A stretch of DNA of 8,115 nt from CAMCXE01 sp041179125 (GCA_041179125.1 JBEGTZ010000177.1:1-8115), one strand, 5' to 3'. Counted from the stretch's first letter, positions 1 to 6,128 are shown. Made by a program: numbers and translations. The notes: generated by a model from the sequence alone, not told the origin.

Positions 1-254
1 GCCAACGCGGTTAGTTGCACCGTAGTCAGCGAAGCCAAATAGCGGCGAAATACCTCAACCCCAGTCCAGGCGCCTGCTTGGGCGTGTGTAATGGCGTGCG
101 CGGCAATTTGTTTTTGTTGCGTGCTGCGCACTGAATGAATGATTCCCATCGACGTGGCTGTTAAACCCAGGCCCACTAAAACAATAATTAAAACGGTGGC
201 TATACCGTTTTGATTTTTAGGCGAGGCGCTGGAAAAACTTTTAGGGAAAGTCAT
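1..254 (-). CDS. pilX: PilX-like type IV pilus minor pilin, N-terminal part (runs off left edge)
   Basis: This open frame starts with ATG at 254 and reaches the window edge without a stop, giving 84 residues. A short polar leader ends at Gly17 (context KNQNG), followed by a hydrophobic helix of about residues 18-39 (IATVLIIVLVGLGLTATSMG) and then a helical stretch with SVRSTQQKQIAAHAITHAQAG. This matches the N-terminal layout of PilX-type minor pilins: a prepilin peptidase site after Gly, and no Glu at mature position 5 (Leu22 here), as is common for PilX and its GspK counterpart. It begins 12 nt after the pilW stop, with AGG about 9 nt upstream of the ATG. In known systems PilX joins PilV, PilW, PilE and FimU/FimT in a pilus-priming tip complex with PilY1. 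Family assignment rests on the N-terminus and on gene order, since the diagnostic C-terminal part is outside the window. Confidence 0.72.
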   Translation of the reverse strand, partial: MTFPKSFSSASPKNQNGIATVLIIVLVGLGLTATSMGIIHSVRSTQQKQIAAHAITHAQAGAWTGVEVFRRYLASLTTVQLTAL

Positions 255-266
255 GGGACAACCTAA

Positions 267-953
267 TTAAGTAGAGTAAATATTGGGTAAGCAAAAAGTG
301 TAATTAGACGTGCTAACGGCGGCATTAAATTGTTTGGCCGCACTATTGGCTGTAATGACCACTTGGGAATGCTGCGCCACCTTGCCTACTCCATAGGGCC
401 AACAGGATTGTGTAGAAACTGCGAACGAAATAACGGGCGAAGCATAATTTTTAAATTCACCTAGGGTTTGGGCGTTGGCGTAGGTGAGTGTGTTAAGTGC
501 GGCACTTTCTGTGCAGCCTGTGCTGGCATTTAGCAATTGAATTTCTCGATTGCTGCCCACGGCAGTATCACGCAGGCCTTTGCAATAAAATTGATTATTT
601 ATTTTATAGCGCCAATACAGTGTGTTCGCAGAGGTGGTGGATTGCGAATTAATATGCGTTGTGCCTACACCTGGAATACCAAAACCTGCATTTTGTAGTT
701 CAAGCCGTGCCGTTAACATAGCTAAAGCAATTTGCCCGTCGTAAATGGCATCAATATTTGTTTCACCGGCTACGCGCACTAAGTTTTTATATAAGGTAAG
801 GCTTCCGCCGATACATAAAAGTGAAATTAACATTCCAATTAAAATGCTAATTAATGTTGAACCTTGTTGCTGATGAGCTCCATTTGAGTTCACGCGATTC
901 TGATCGGCCCAGTTTTTATGGCTGCTGGATTTAATAAAAAGTGCCGTAAACAT
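267..953 (-). CDS. pilW: PilW-like type IV pilus minor pilin lacking Glu5
   Basis: The gene encodes 228 residues from ATG at 953, with AGGA just upstream. A 31-residue leader ends in QQQG; the mature protein starts STLIS and continues as a hydrophobic helix to about residue 56 (ILIGMLISLLCIGGSLTLY). The segment around residues 72-92 (DGQIALAMLTARLELQNAGFG) resembles the PilW-type 'leucine-rich helix followed by NAGF' region, and the rest is a Ser/Thr/Asn-rich globular part with Cys124, Cys147, Cys184 and Cys221 that could form disulfides. Position 5 of the mature protein is Ser36, where most PilW proteins have Glu. The leader is also longer than the usual 6-15 residues. It lies 18 nt after pilV and 12 nt before pilX, in the standard V-W-X order. 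The role is presumably pilus initiation or tip assembly at the inner membrane. PilW is the best call from order and N-terminus; I cannot confirm it by alignment. Confidence 0.75.
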   Translation of the reverse strand: MFTALFIKSSSHKNWADQNRVNSNGAHQQQGSTLISILIGMLISLLCIGGSLTLYKNLVRVAGETNIDAIYDGQIALAMLTARLELQNAGFGIPGVGTTHINSQSTTSANTLYWRYKINNQFYCKGLRDTAVGSNREIQLLNASTGCTESAALNTLTYANAQTLGEFKNYASPVISFAVSTQSCWPYGVGKVAQHSQVVITANSAAKQFNAAVSTSNYTFCLPNIYST

Positions 954-971
954 ATCCTATACGCCTGGGTA

Positions 972-1472
972 TTATTGAGTTTGCACGCCGCCAACGGTAA
1001 ACCTGCCATACGTACCCGTGTCCGTTCCTGCGGAAAGGACAATGGGCTGTTTTAAACCGCTTAATGTGGTGCCATTTACGGTGCCAGTGGTTGTGTTGCA
1101 ACCGGTTGCAGTGACGGTAAGCGTTGCATCTGGCAGGGTGATGGTTTCAGGAGTTGAATCGCACAGATTCACTGTGCCATTACCGTGGTTGACTAATAAT
1201 TCCCGCAATTGGCTCACCGCAAGATCTTGTACCGACATCTGCCGTTTACCCACTTCAACTTTTGACGTAATAGTGGTAACACCCACAGCAATAATGGCCA
1301 TGAGCACCAGGCCAATAATGGCTTCAATTAAAAAATCGCCAGCTTGAAGGCGGGGTGATCCGTGGTGATTTTTAAATGAATTAATGGCGATTTTATGGTT
1401 GTGTGATTCAACTGAGGTTTCTAGGTTAAAACACTGCGCGGTTTTAAAGTTAGTAAATCGCAACGGTTTCAT
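972..1472 (-). CDS. pilV: PilV-like type IV pilus minor pilin with long leader
   Basis: I place the start at ATG 1472, giving 166 residues. A TTG at 1499 would extend it by 9 residues, but the ATG has CAGG 9 nt upstream (GGATCAGGTATTGAAAATG). The start lies inside the end of the upstream fimT frame, overlapping it by 23 nt, which suggests translational coupling. The leader is 45 residues and ends RLQAG; the mature N-terminus DFLIEAIIGLVLMAIIAVG keeps Glu5 (Glu50 of the precursor) and the hydrophobic helix that packs in the pilus core. The globular part is Thr-rich with a Cys pair (113 and 134 by rough count) and a TLPDATLTVTATG stretch. Mature position 1 is Asp rather than the usual Phe or Met. 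Position between FimT and PilW supports PilV. The exact family name is less certain than the prepilin nature, which is clear. Confidence 0.75.
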   Translation of the reverse strand: MKPLRFTNFKTAQCFNLETSVESHNHKIAINSFKNHHGSPRLQAGDFLIEAIIGLVLMAIIAVGVTTITSKVEVGKRQMSVQDLAVSQLRELLVNHGNGTVNLCDSTPETITLPDATLTVTATGCNTTTGTVNGTTLSGLKQPIVLSAGTDTGTYGRFTVGGVQTQ

Positions 1473-1938
1473 TTTCAATACCTGATCCACTAAATACAAA
1501 ACTCGAACTGCTCGCGCAGGCCGTACAATTAGTCGATGATGTTATCAGTTGCCCTTTGGTTGAAAAACAAAGGCAACTTAATGCTTGTCCACCCGAGGTA
1601 ATGGTTAAACCAGTACCTATTTTATTCGACCAGGTTGCCGTGCCGCCGCCGGTGGTGCAGTGGGCACTGGTAACAGTGCCGCTGGCTTCGCGAACTTCCA
1701 CATTGCCGCTGGTTAAACAAATGGCCACGGCGGCATTGGTTTCTGAAATTTTATTTCCATTGCGCATAGCGCTGGCTTTAGCGCGGCCAATGGCTTGGCT
1801 GAGTACACCTTTGGTATTAACGGATTCTGCACTGCTGGTCCAGGATGCGCCCAATGGCACCGCCACCACTGCTAGGGTGCCAATTAATGCCACAGCAATT
1901 AATACTTCTACCAGCGTAAAGCCGGAGCTTAATTTCAT
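1450..1938 (-). CDS. fimT: FimT/FimU (GspH-type) minor pseudopilin
   Basis: The chosen start is the ATG at 1938, giving 162 residues. The frame can be extended to a TTG at 1944, but the ATG is overlapped by the pilE stop in a TAATG junction and has a strong GGGAG about 7 nt upstream. The leader is six residues (MKLSSG), followed by FTLVEVLIAVALIGTLAVVAVP, a textbook type III signal with Glu5 (residue 11) and Pro in the helix. The residue 40-60 stretch (VNTKGVLSQAIGRAKASAMRNG) is typical of GspH/FimT proteins, where a helix with AxxRNG precedes the beta domain. The C-terminal part is Ser/Thr/Gly-rich with six Cys (74, 94, 122, 124, 138, 141), more than usual. It acts with the other minor pilins in priming type IV pili; some FimT proteins bind DNA during uptake, but I see no specific evidence for that here. 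FimU is an equivalent name in Pseudomonas. Confidence 0.8.
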   Translation of the reverse strand: MKLSSGFTLVEVLIAVALIGTLAVVAVPLGASWTSSAESVNTKGVLSQAIGRAKASAMRNGNKISETNAAVAICLTSGNVEVREASGTVTSAHCTTGGGTATWSNKIGTGLTITSGGQALSCLCFSTKGQLITSSTNCTACASSSSFVFSGSGIENETVAIY

Positions 1939-2339
1939 TAGCAACTCCCATTACCCTTGCTGCATCCTGAAACAGTACAGGTACCACTTTCGACTAAAAC
2001 AATAGTGCAACCCGTATACCCAGACCCAGAACCCGAAACTGTAATAGTGTATGCCGTGGCAGTTCCTACAGCGGAAAATGTAAATTTTTTGGATGCAGGC
2101 GACCAGCCGGAAAACGTAGTGGTGAGCACCGCATTCGCTGCGACCACAGGATATGCCAAGGCGCGCTGATAGCGGTTTTCAAACTGCAGTGCGAGAGCTT
2201 TGGCATCGGACTGCGCTGTTTTTAATTCGCCCGAAAATACAAAGCTGCTGTAACTGGGCACCGCAATGGCTGCCAATATTGCCACTATGGAAATGCCCAC
2301 TAATAATTCAATTAAGGAAAATCCTTTGGAGTTGCGCAT
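1938..2339 (-). CDS. pilE: PilE-like type IV minor pilin
   Basis: The start is taken as ATG 2339 (133 residues) because it gives the expected six-residue leader MRNSKG, with GAG nearby upstream. An in-frame ATG at 2390 would add 17 residues unlike a prepilin leader. Mature FSLIELLVGISIVAILAAIAVPSY carries Glu5 (residue 11), Pro28 and the Ser/Tyr context typical of type IVa pilins. The alpha-1 region continues with LKTAQSDAKALALQFENRYQRALAYP, and the short beta domain ends in a Cys-rich tail (Cys111, 121, 126, 133) that probably forms the C-terminal disulfide loop. Its stop overlaps the fimT start (TAATG), so it is the first gene of the cluster in transcription order. In Pseudomonas pilE is at the far end of the minor-pilin operon; here it is first. 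At 133 residues it is shorter and simpler than a major pilin such as PilA, so a minor role fits, but a structural pilin is not excluded. Confidence 0.82.
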   Translation of the reverse strand: MRNSKGFSLIELLVGISIVAILAAIAVPSYSSFVFSGELKTAQSDAKALALQFENRYQRALAYPVVAANAVLTTTFSGWSPASKKFTFSAVGTATAYTITVSGSGSGYTGCTIVLVESGTCTVSGCSKGNGSC

Positions 2340-2586
2340 GTGTGTCTCATTTTTGTGTGTCGGAACAAGGGTTTTTGTCGTGCCGATCATTGTCTTCTTT
2401 GATTAAAGTATTGATGGGATATTATTTAAATACAAAGGGTATATGGTGGATATGAATAAATAGTCTTGATTGACTTTATGTCTGTTTGGTGGGGCATAAG
2501 AGGGAGTGGTTTTTTTATTATGCGTATTTTTTAATAACCAAAAAAAACATAGCGGAGCAAAAAAGTGCCGTAAAATTTTCCTTTTA

Positions 2587-2610
2587 ACTTGAAGTGTCTA
2601 GGACTTAAGT
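2587..2610. repeat. Two adjacent palindromic ACTT/AAGT boxes
   Basis: The sequence holds ACTTGAAGT (2587-2595) and ACTTAAGT (2603-2610), each self-complementary and separated by seven bases; their centres are 15-16 bp apart. Paired palindromes upstream of an operon can be a regulator binding site, but no known operator is recognised and chance is possible in A/T-rich DNA. Confidence 0.35.
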
Positions 2611-2706
2611 GATTTGACAAAACTATGGCGCATTGTTTTTTTGGGATGGGGCGGAGCGCTTTAGGGGCTTTAGAGTTTTGATTAATTGGATATAAGGGTG
2701 TGCTCG

Positions 2707-2747
2707 CCCTTAACGCCATGTTGAAGTTAAGGGGCAAGCATGCTTGC
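2707..2747 (-). terminator. Tandem hairpins downstream of the TPR response regulator gene
   Basis: Just after the regulator stop (2755), the minus transcript would first form a perfect 14-nt palindrome (GCAAGCATGCTTGC, 2734-2747) and then an 8-bp stem (CCCTTAAC 2707-2714 with GTTAAGGG 2726-2733, 11-nt loop). The position suits transcript end or RNA stabilisation. There is no U-tract after either stem on the minus strand, so a classical Rho-independent terminator is not proven; the second stem alone could also be protective. Confidence 0.35.
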
Positions 2748-2754
2748 GGGAAAA

Positions 2755-4437
2755 TTAAACCATTATGGCGTTAGGATAATACTTGGCTAATTGTTTTTGA
2801 ATAAAGGCGTAGCGGGTAAACTGTTTATGATCGGGCGGAATATTGCCGATGGCGCGCATACTTCGGCGGCACATTTTTTCTAACCGGTCGCTTGGGTTGT
2901 GCGCTTCGGTAAAAGAAACAATGGCCTGCACCAGGTTTAAATTTAAGCCGATGTGTTTTGGGTAGGCGGCAATGGCTTCATTAAATACACTAATAGCGTT
3001 TTCAAAATCTTTGGTGTCGTAGGCGCTAATACCACTTTTAGTGAGTTTGGCAGCCACTTGTTTACCGCTATCACTTATAGGCTCACCGGTAATACCGTCG
3101 ATAATACGCATTAAATTGGCATCATTGGGGTGGCGGGCGGCAACCGAGGTTAAGATGCCTCGAGCTTGCTCTTCTTCATTCATTGAATACAGTGTGCGTG
3201 CAAATTCTAAGTTGGCATGTGCCGATGGGTTGCGCAGGTTTTGAAACATGCCTTTCGCTTTGGTCATTAACTCCTTTGCTTTTACTTCATTACCTTGCGC
3301 CATTTGCATTTGTACTTCAACCATCGCCACTTGGGTATTTACTTCAGGGTTGCCTTCATAGCGTTTGCGGGCGCGATCTAAAAAAGTATTGGCTTGTTTA
3401 ATGAGATTTTTAGCCTCTGCGGATTTATCTCCAGCCGTGTGATCGGCCACTTTGCGTGCGTAATTAAAATAATCTTGGGGTGATTCATGGCATGAATTAA
3501 CGCCCCAGCGAATAGCATTTTGAAAAGAGCGAATGGCAATATCATCATCGCCATTTAATTCGGCTACGTCGGCTAAACGCCTGTGGCGATGAGCCGATTT
3601 AGGCGAGACGTGTGTGGCGCGCTCCACAGCTTTTTGCGCACTGATCATGTCGTTTTTTTGTGTGTATAAATCGGCCAATAAATCGTGCGCTTCAATATAG
3701 CGCTCATCTTCACGAATGATACCTTCTAACATACTTTCGGCAGCATCGAATTTGCCCATCGCTAATAGTGTTTTACTCATGCCTAGGCGCGCCCAAATAA
3801 GTGGTTTGGCAGATAACACCGAGTCGTAAAGTTGATGCGCTTCTTTTAATTGCCGCAATAAAAACAGCAACTGGCCTTTCATTTTTATACAATCGGGCGC
3901 GTACTGATGGTCTTTATCGATAAATTCATTGCAGCGTTCTACCGCTTTGCGGTAATCACCGTCTGAAATCGCTTGCTTGATCGGCAGTAGTGCTTCATGG
4001 CGAATGATGGCGCGGTTCAGCCGCATTTTAAGGCTGGCTTCAGTATAGGGTTTGGTAATGTAATCATCAGGTTGACATTCAAGCGCACCGAGTACCATTT
4101 CGCGGGAAGTCTCCCCCGTTAACATGATAAAAAGGCTGGTCATGAGCAATACGCGTAAAAAGCGCACTTCTTCAAGCAGTTGTTGGCCGTCTTTACCTAC
4201 CCCCAGATTGTAATCGCAAATTACAATATCGTATTTATTTTGTCCGCACAGGCGAATAGCTTCTTCACCGTCCGCAGCGGTATCAACTGTTTCAGCACCA
4301 AATGTGCGTAACGTGCGTTTGAGATTGCCGCGAATTTCTGGAAAGTCGTCAATTATTAGACATTTTTTCTTGTTGTAAATTTTAATTATGTCAATTTGAC
4401 GTAATTCGTTCAGCGCAGTACTGGCTTCTATTTTCAT
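2755..4437 (-). CDS. Response regulator with receiver domain and TPR-like repeat tail
   Basis: The 560-residue protein starts at ATG 4437. Residues 25-145 are a CheY-like receiver: acidic pair Asp30-Asp31, phosphoacceptor Asp75 in VICDYNLG, Thr107 in MLTGE and Lys129 in ITKPY, so the phosphorylation site is complete. From about residue 150 to the end the protein is helical, with TPR-like units, for example around 151-181 (AISDGDYRKAVERCNEF), 219-245 (LLAMGKFDAAESMLEGI), 250-280 (HDLLADLYTQKNDMISAQKA), 287-310 and 465-495 (GISAYDTKDFENAISVFNEAI). There is no DNA-binding, GGDEF, EAL or kinase domain, so output is probably by protein-protein contact. No kinase gene is adjacent. A strong SD is not seen at normal spacing (AGG abuts the ATG). 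This architecture occurs in Pseudomonas- and Shewanella-type bacteria, but I know no fixed function. Its upstream spacer carries a repeat element. The downstream pilin cluster is 416 bp away, so cotranscription is unlikely to be tight. Confidence 0.85.
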   Translation of the reverse strand: MKIEASTALNELRQIDIIKIYNKKKCLIIDDFPEIRGNLKRTLRTFGAETVDTAADGEEAIRLCGQNKYDIVICDYNLGVGKDGQQLLEEVRFLRVLLMTSLFIMLTGETSREMVLGALECQPDDYITKPYTEASLKMRLNRAIIRHEALLPIKQAISDGDYRKAVERCNEFIDKDHQYAPDCIKMKGQLLFLLRQLKEAHQLYDSVLSAKPLIWARLGMSKTLLAMGKFDAAESMLEGIIREDERYIEAHDLLADLYTQKNDMISAQKAVERATHVSPKSAHRHRRLADVAELNGDDDIAIRSFQNAIRWGVNSCHESPQDYFNYARKVADHTAGDKSAEAKNLIKQANTFLDRARKRYEGNPEVNTQVAMVEVQMQMAQGNEVKAKELMTKAKGMFQNLRNPSAHANLEFARTLYSMNEEEQARGILTSVAARHPNDANLMRIIDGITGEPISDSGKQVAAKLTKSGISAYDTKDFENAISVFNEAIAAYPKHIGLNLNLVQAIVSFTEAHNPSDRLEKMCRRSMRAIGNIPPDHKQFTRYAFIQKQLAKYYPNAIMV

Positions 4438-4457
4438 CCTGGGTAGGCTCTCACAAC

Positions 4458-4472
4458 AAATTGCTACAATTT
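4458..4472. repeat. Short inverted repeat upstream of the TPR regulator
   Basis: AAATTG (4458-4463) and CAATTT (4467-4472) are perfect 6-bp arms around a CTA loop, 21 bp upstream of the regulator start and next to the repeat element. It could be an operator or part of a promoter, but it may be chance in A/T-rich sequence. Confidence 0.3.
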
Positions 4473-4477
4473 ATAAA

Positions 4478-4665
4478 GGGTACCTCCGGAAATCCACTTT
4501 TCGTGTGCTCACTTCGTTATTTTCGTACTCAGTCGGTCATTTATACTGCATAAACTCCCTCCCTCGGCTTTGGCATCCTGCGTCGCTCTACCTTCTGCAT
4601 CCATGCAGTCGTCCGCGCGAAAATGCCTTGCGATCATCACGAAAATTGAATTTCCGGAGGCACCC
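4478..4665. mobile_element. 188-bp MITE-like element with terminal inverted repeats and 5-bp flanking repeat
   Basis: The ends at 4478-4503 and 4640-4665 are inverted repeats matching at 23 of 26 positions, each beginning GGGTRCCTCCGGAAAT. The element is flanked directly by ATAAA on both sides (4473-4477 and 4666-4670), which looks like a target-site duplication. Inside both ends, a second ATTTTCG block recurs at the same distance, so weaker symmetry extends to about 50 bp. A CTGCAT-CC-ATGCAG hairpin (4595-4608) lies in the interior. A second copy of the left end occurs at 8066-8115. It encodes no transposase; the largest minus frame (4637-4509, 42 codons) appears to be repeat-derived. The features fit a nonautonomous transposable element or a large palindromic intergenic repeat. 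Removing it with one ATAAA would leave only about 75 bp between argA and the regulator gene. Confidence 0.65.
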
Positions 4666-4705
4666 ATAAACAGTGTAGCAGGCATTGCTGAGGCTACCGC
4701 TTTAT

Positions 4706-6031
4706 CTAGCCTGTGAGTGTTTTGCTAAACACCTTAGATTGCCTTTGATAATTATAAAGTTTGCGTCGCTCCATCGGTAAATCCTCTATGGCGCAAGCAG
4801 AGAAGCCCTGTTCAATAAACCAATGGGCGGTTTGTGTGGTGAGTACAAACAATCGCGTTAAGCGAATACTGGCGGCGTAGCGTTCAATATGTTTTAGCAA
4901 TTTAGCTGCGCGCCCATCTCGACGGTGCTCCGGGTGTATGGCGACACAGGCGAGTTCGCCCGCATTATTTTCACTGTACGGGTACACTGCCGCGCAACCG
5001 ATGATAATGCTGTCTTTTTCCATGACGGTAAAAAAATGAATTTCCCTCTCTAATATTTCTCTCTCGCGTTTAACTAAAATTCCTGCGGCTTCTAAGGGTT
5101 CTATTAAATTTAAAATACCCACAACATCTTCAATGGTGGCAAGGCGAATGGTTTCATAGTGGTCGCGGTACACCATTGTGCCTGCGCCATCGCGGGTAAA
5201 TAATTCTTTTAATAATGAGCCATCTTCATTGGCGGAAATAACATGGGCACGCGCCACACCATTATCACAGGCCTGAAGACACGCACGCAGGGAAAAATAG
5301 GTATTGTTGCGGCTGTGTAAGGGTTGATCTACTAAAAAACTTTCGCACTGCAAGCGTGTTAATTCGCGATAATGTTTTCCGTCTTTATCTATTATTTGGC
5401 CGTCGTCGTTATAGGCGATGAGTTTATCCGCCTGTATGGCCGTTGCCACACTCACGGCGACATCGGCAAAACTTAAATTAAAAATTTCGCCAGTGGCGGA
5501 ATAACCTAGTGGTGAAATAAGTGCAATGGCGCCGGTTTCTAATAGGCTGATGATGCCGCTTTTATCAATGGAGCGCACTTTACCGGTGTGTTGAAAATCC
5601 ACGCCATCAATAACCCCTTGCGGCATAGCGGCGATGAAATTTCCGCTGCGGATACGTATTTTTGCGCCGTACATAGGCGAATTAGGCAAACCATTGGAAA
5701 ACCCAGCCTCCAGCCATAATCGAGTGGCACCCACGGCGGCGATGACCTGTTCTATATCATTTTTGGATGTAATACGCAGGCCATGATGAAACTGCGAGCG
5801 GATATTTTTTTCGGCCAATTGCTCTTCAATTTGGTAACGCGCCCCGTGAACTACCACCAGCCGAATACCCAAACTATTGAGCAGCGCAATATCGGAGATA
5901 ATATTCGAAAGATTGGCCTGCTCAATACAATTGCCCGGCAGCATAATCACGAAGGTTTTATCCCTGTGCGCGTTAATATACGGGGATGAATGGCGAAACC
6001 AGCGAACGTAGTTATCAGGGGCATTGGTCAT
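4706..6031 (-). CDS. argA: N-acetylglutamate synthase (amino-acid N-acetyltransferase) ArgA
   Basis: This 441-residue protein has the length and fused layout of classical ArgA. Residues about 25-290 form an amino-acid-kinase-like domain with VVHGARYQI (60-68), the GEIFNLSFADVAVSVA stretch (181-196) and the conserved RDGAGTMV (280-287). Residues about 294-435 are a GNAT acetyltransferase with ELACVAIHPEHRRDGRAAKLL (starting at 359), the acetyl-CoA binding segment, and WFIEQGF near the end. It transfers acetyl from acetyl-CoA to glutamate in the cytoplasm, the first step of arginine synthesis; in the family the kinase-like domain binds arginine for feedback inhibition. The start at ATG 6031 gives the typical MTNAPDNYVRWFRHSSPYIN N-terminus, known from ArgA proteins. 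It lies 97 bp downstream of the GGDEF-EAL gene with its own possible promoter, and no other arginine gene is near. I found no clear ArgR box. Confidence 0.96.
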   Translation of the reverse strand: MTNAPDNYVRWFRHSSPYINAHRDKTFVIMLPGNCIEQANLSNIISDIALLNSLGIRLVVVHGARYQIEEQLAEKNIRSQFHHGLRITSKNDIEQVIAAVGATRLWLEAGFSNGLPNSPMYGAKIRIRSGNFIAAMPQGVIDGVDFQHTGKVRSIDKSGIISLLETGAIALISPLGYSATGEIFNLSFADVAVSVATAIQADKLIAYNDDGQIIDKDGKHYRELTRLQCESFLVDQPLHSRNNTYFSLRACLQACDNGVARAHVISANEDGSLLKELFTRDGAGTMVYRDHYETIRLATIEDVVGILNLIEPLEAAGILVKREREILEREIHFFTVMEKDSIIIGCAAVYPYSENNAGELACVAIHPEHRRDGRAAKLLKHIERYAASIRLTRLFVLTTQTAHWFIEQGFSACAIEDLPMERRKLYNYQRQSKVFSKTLTG

Positions 6032-6063
6032 TGCGGCGTGCTCAGAATAAGTTCTAACGGGCG

Positions 6064-6069
6064 ATTATA
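6064..6069 (-). promoter_or_regulatory. Possible -10 element of an argA promoter
   Basis: The minus strand carries a perfect TATAAT, 32 bp upstream of the argA ATG, in the 97-bp gap after the GGDEF-EAL gene. A -35 hexamer at 16-18 bp spacing is not recognisable (TCCCCA at 17), so this is a weak call based mainly on the -10 match and its position. Confidence 0.35.
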
Positions 6070-6128
6070 CGCAGCAATTTTAGCGATGGGGATGATTCAT
6101 TTAGGTTTTGTGAGGCGTTGGGTATTCG

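Larger units (their letters stand above)
2340..2754. other. 415-bp A/T-rich noncoding region upstream of the pilin cluster
   Basis: No convincing gene lies here. A 68-codon minus frame at 2531-2737 has no family-like features or clear ribosome site and overlaps hairpins. The stretch must hold the promoter of the pilE-led cluster and the 3' end of the upstream regulator transcript. I see no clear sigma-70 pair on the minus strand and no correctly spaced sigma-54 site. Notable contents are two adjacent ACTT/AAGT palindromes at 2587-2610, an inverted repeat at 2707-2733 and a perfect 14-bp palindrome at 2734-2747, listed separately. Confidence 0.6.

Noticed and set aside
1018..1347. 109-codon plus-strand frame opposite pilV
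   Set aside because: It is antisense to a clear prepilin gene, which has the leader, Glu5 and operon context. The plus frame has no such support.
1556..2005. 149-codon plus-strand frame opposite fimT and pilE
   Set aside because: It crosses the junction of two well-supported minus genes and shows no family features.
2556..2570. Sigma-54-like site (minus strand CGGCAC-TTTT-TTGCT) upstream of pilE
   Set aside because: The GG and GC elements are one base closer than sigma-54 RNA polymerase requires, and the first base is C rather than T. The spacing is strict in this class, so I do not call it.
2614..2642. TTGACA on the plus strand, a possible -35
   Set aside because: No -10-like hexamer lies at a suitable distance (a T-run instead), and no plus-strand gene follows.
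2531..2737. 68-codon minus-strand open frame
   Set aside because: It has no recognisable domain, its composition reads like translated noncoding DNA, it overlaps the paired palindromes and one arm region of the hairpins, and no good ribosome site precedes it.
6044..6066. Possible integron attC-like core (CTAACGGGC) upstream of argA
   Set aside because: There are no paired inverse-core sequences or cassette structure; argA and its neighbours are ordinary chromosomal genes.
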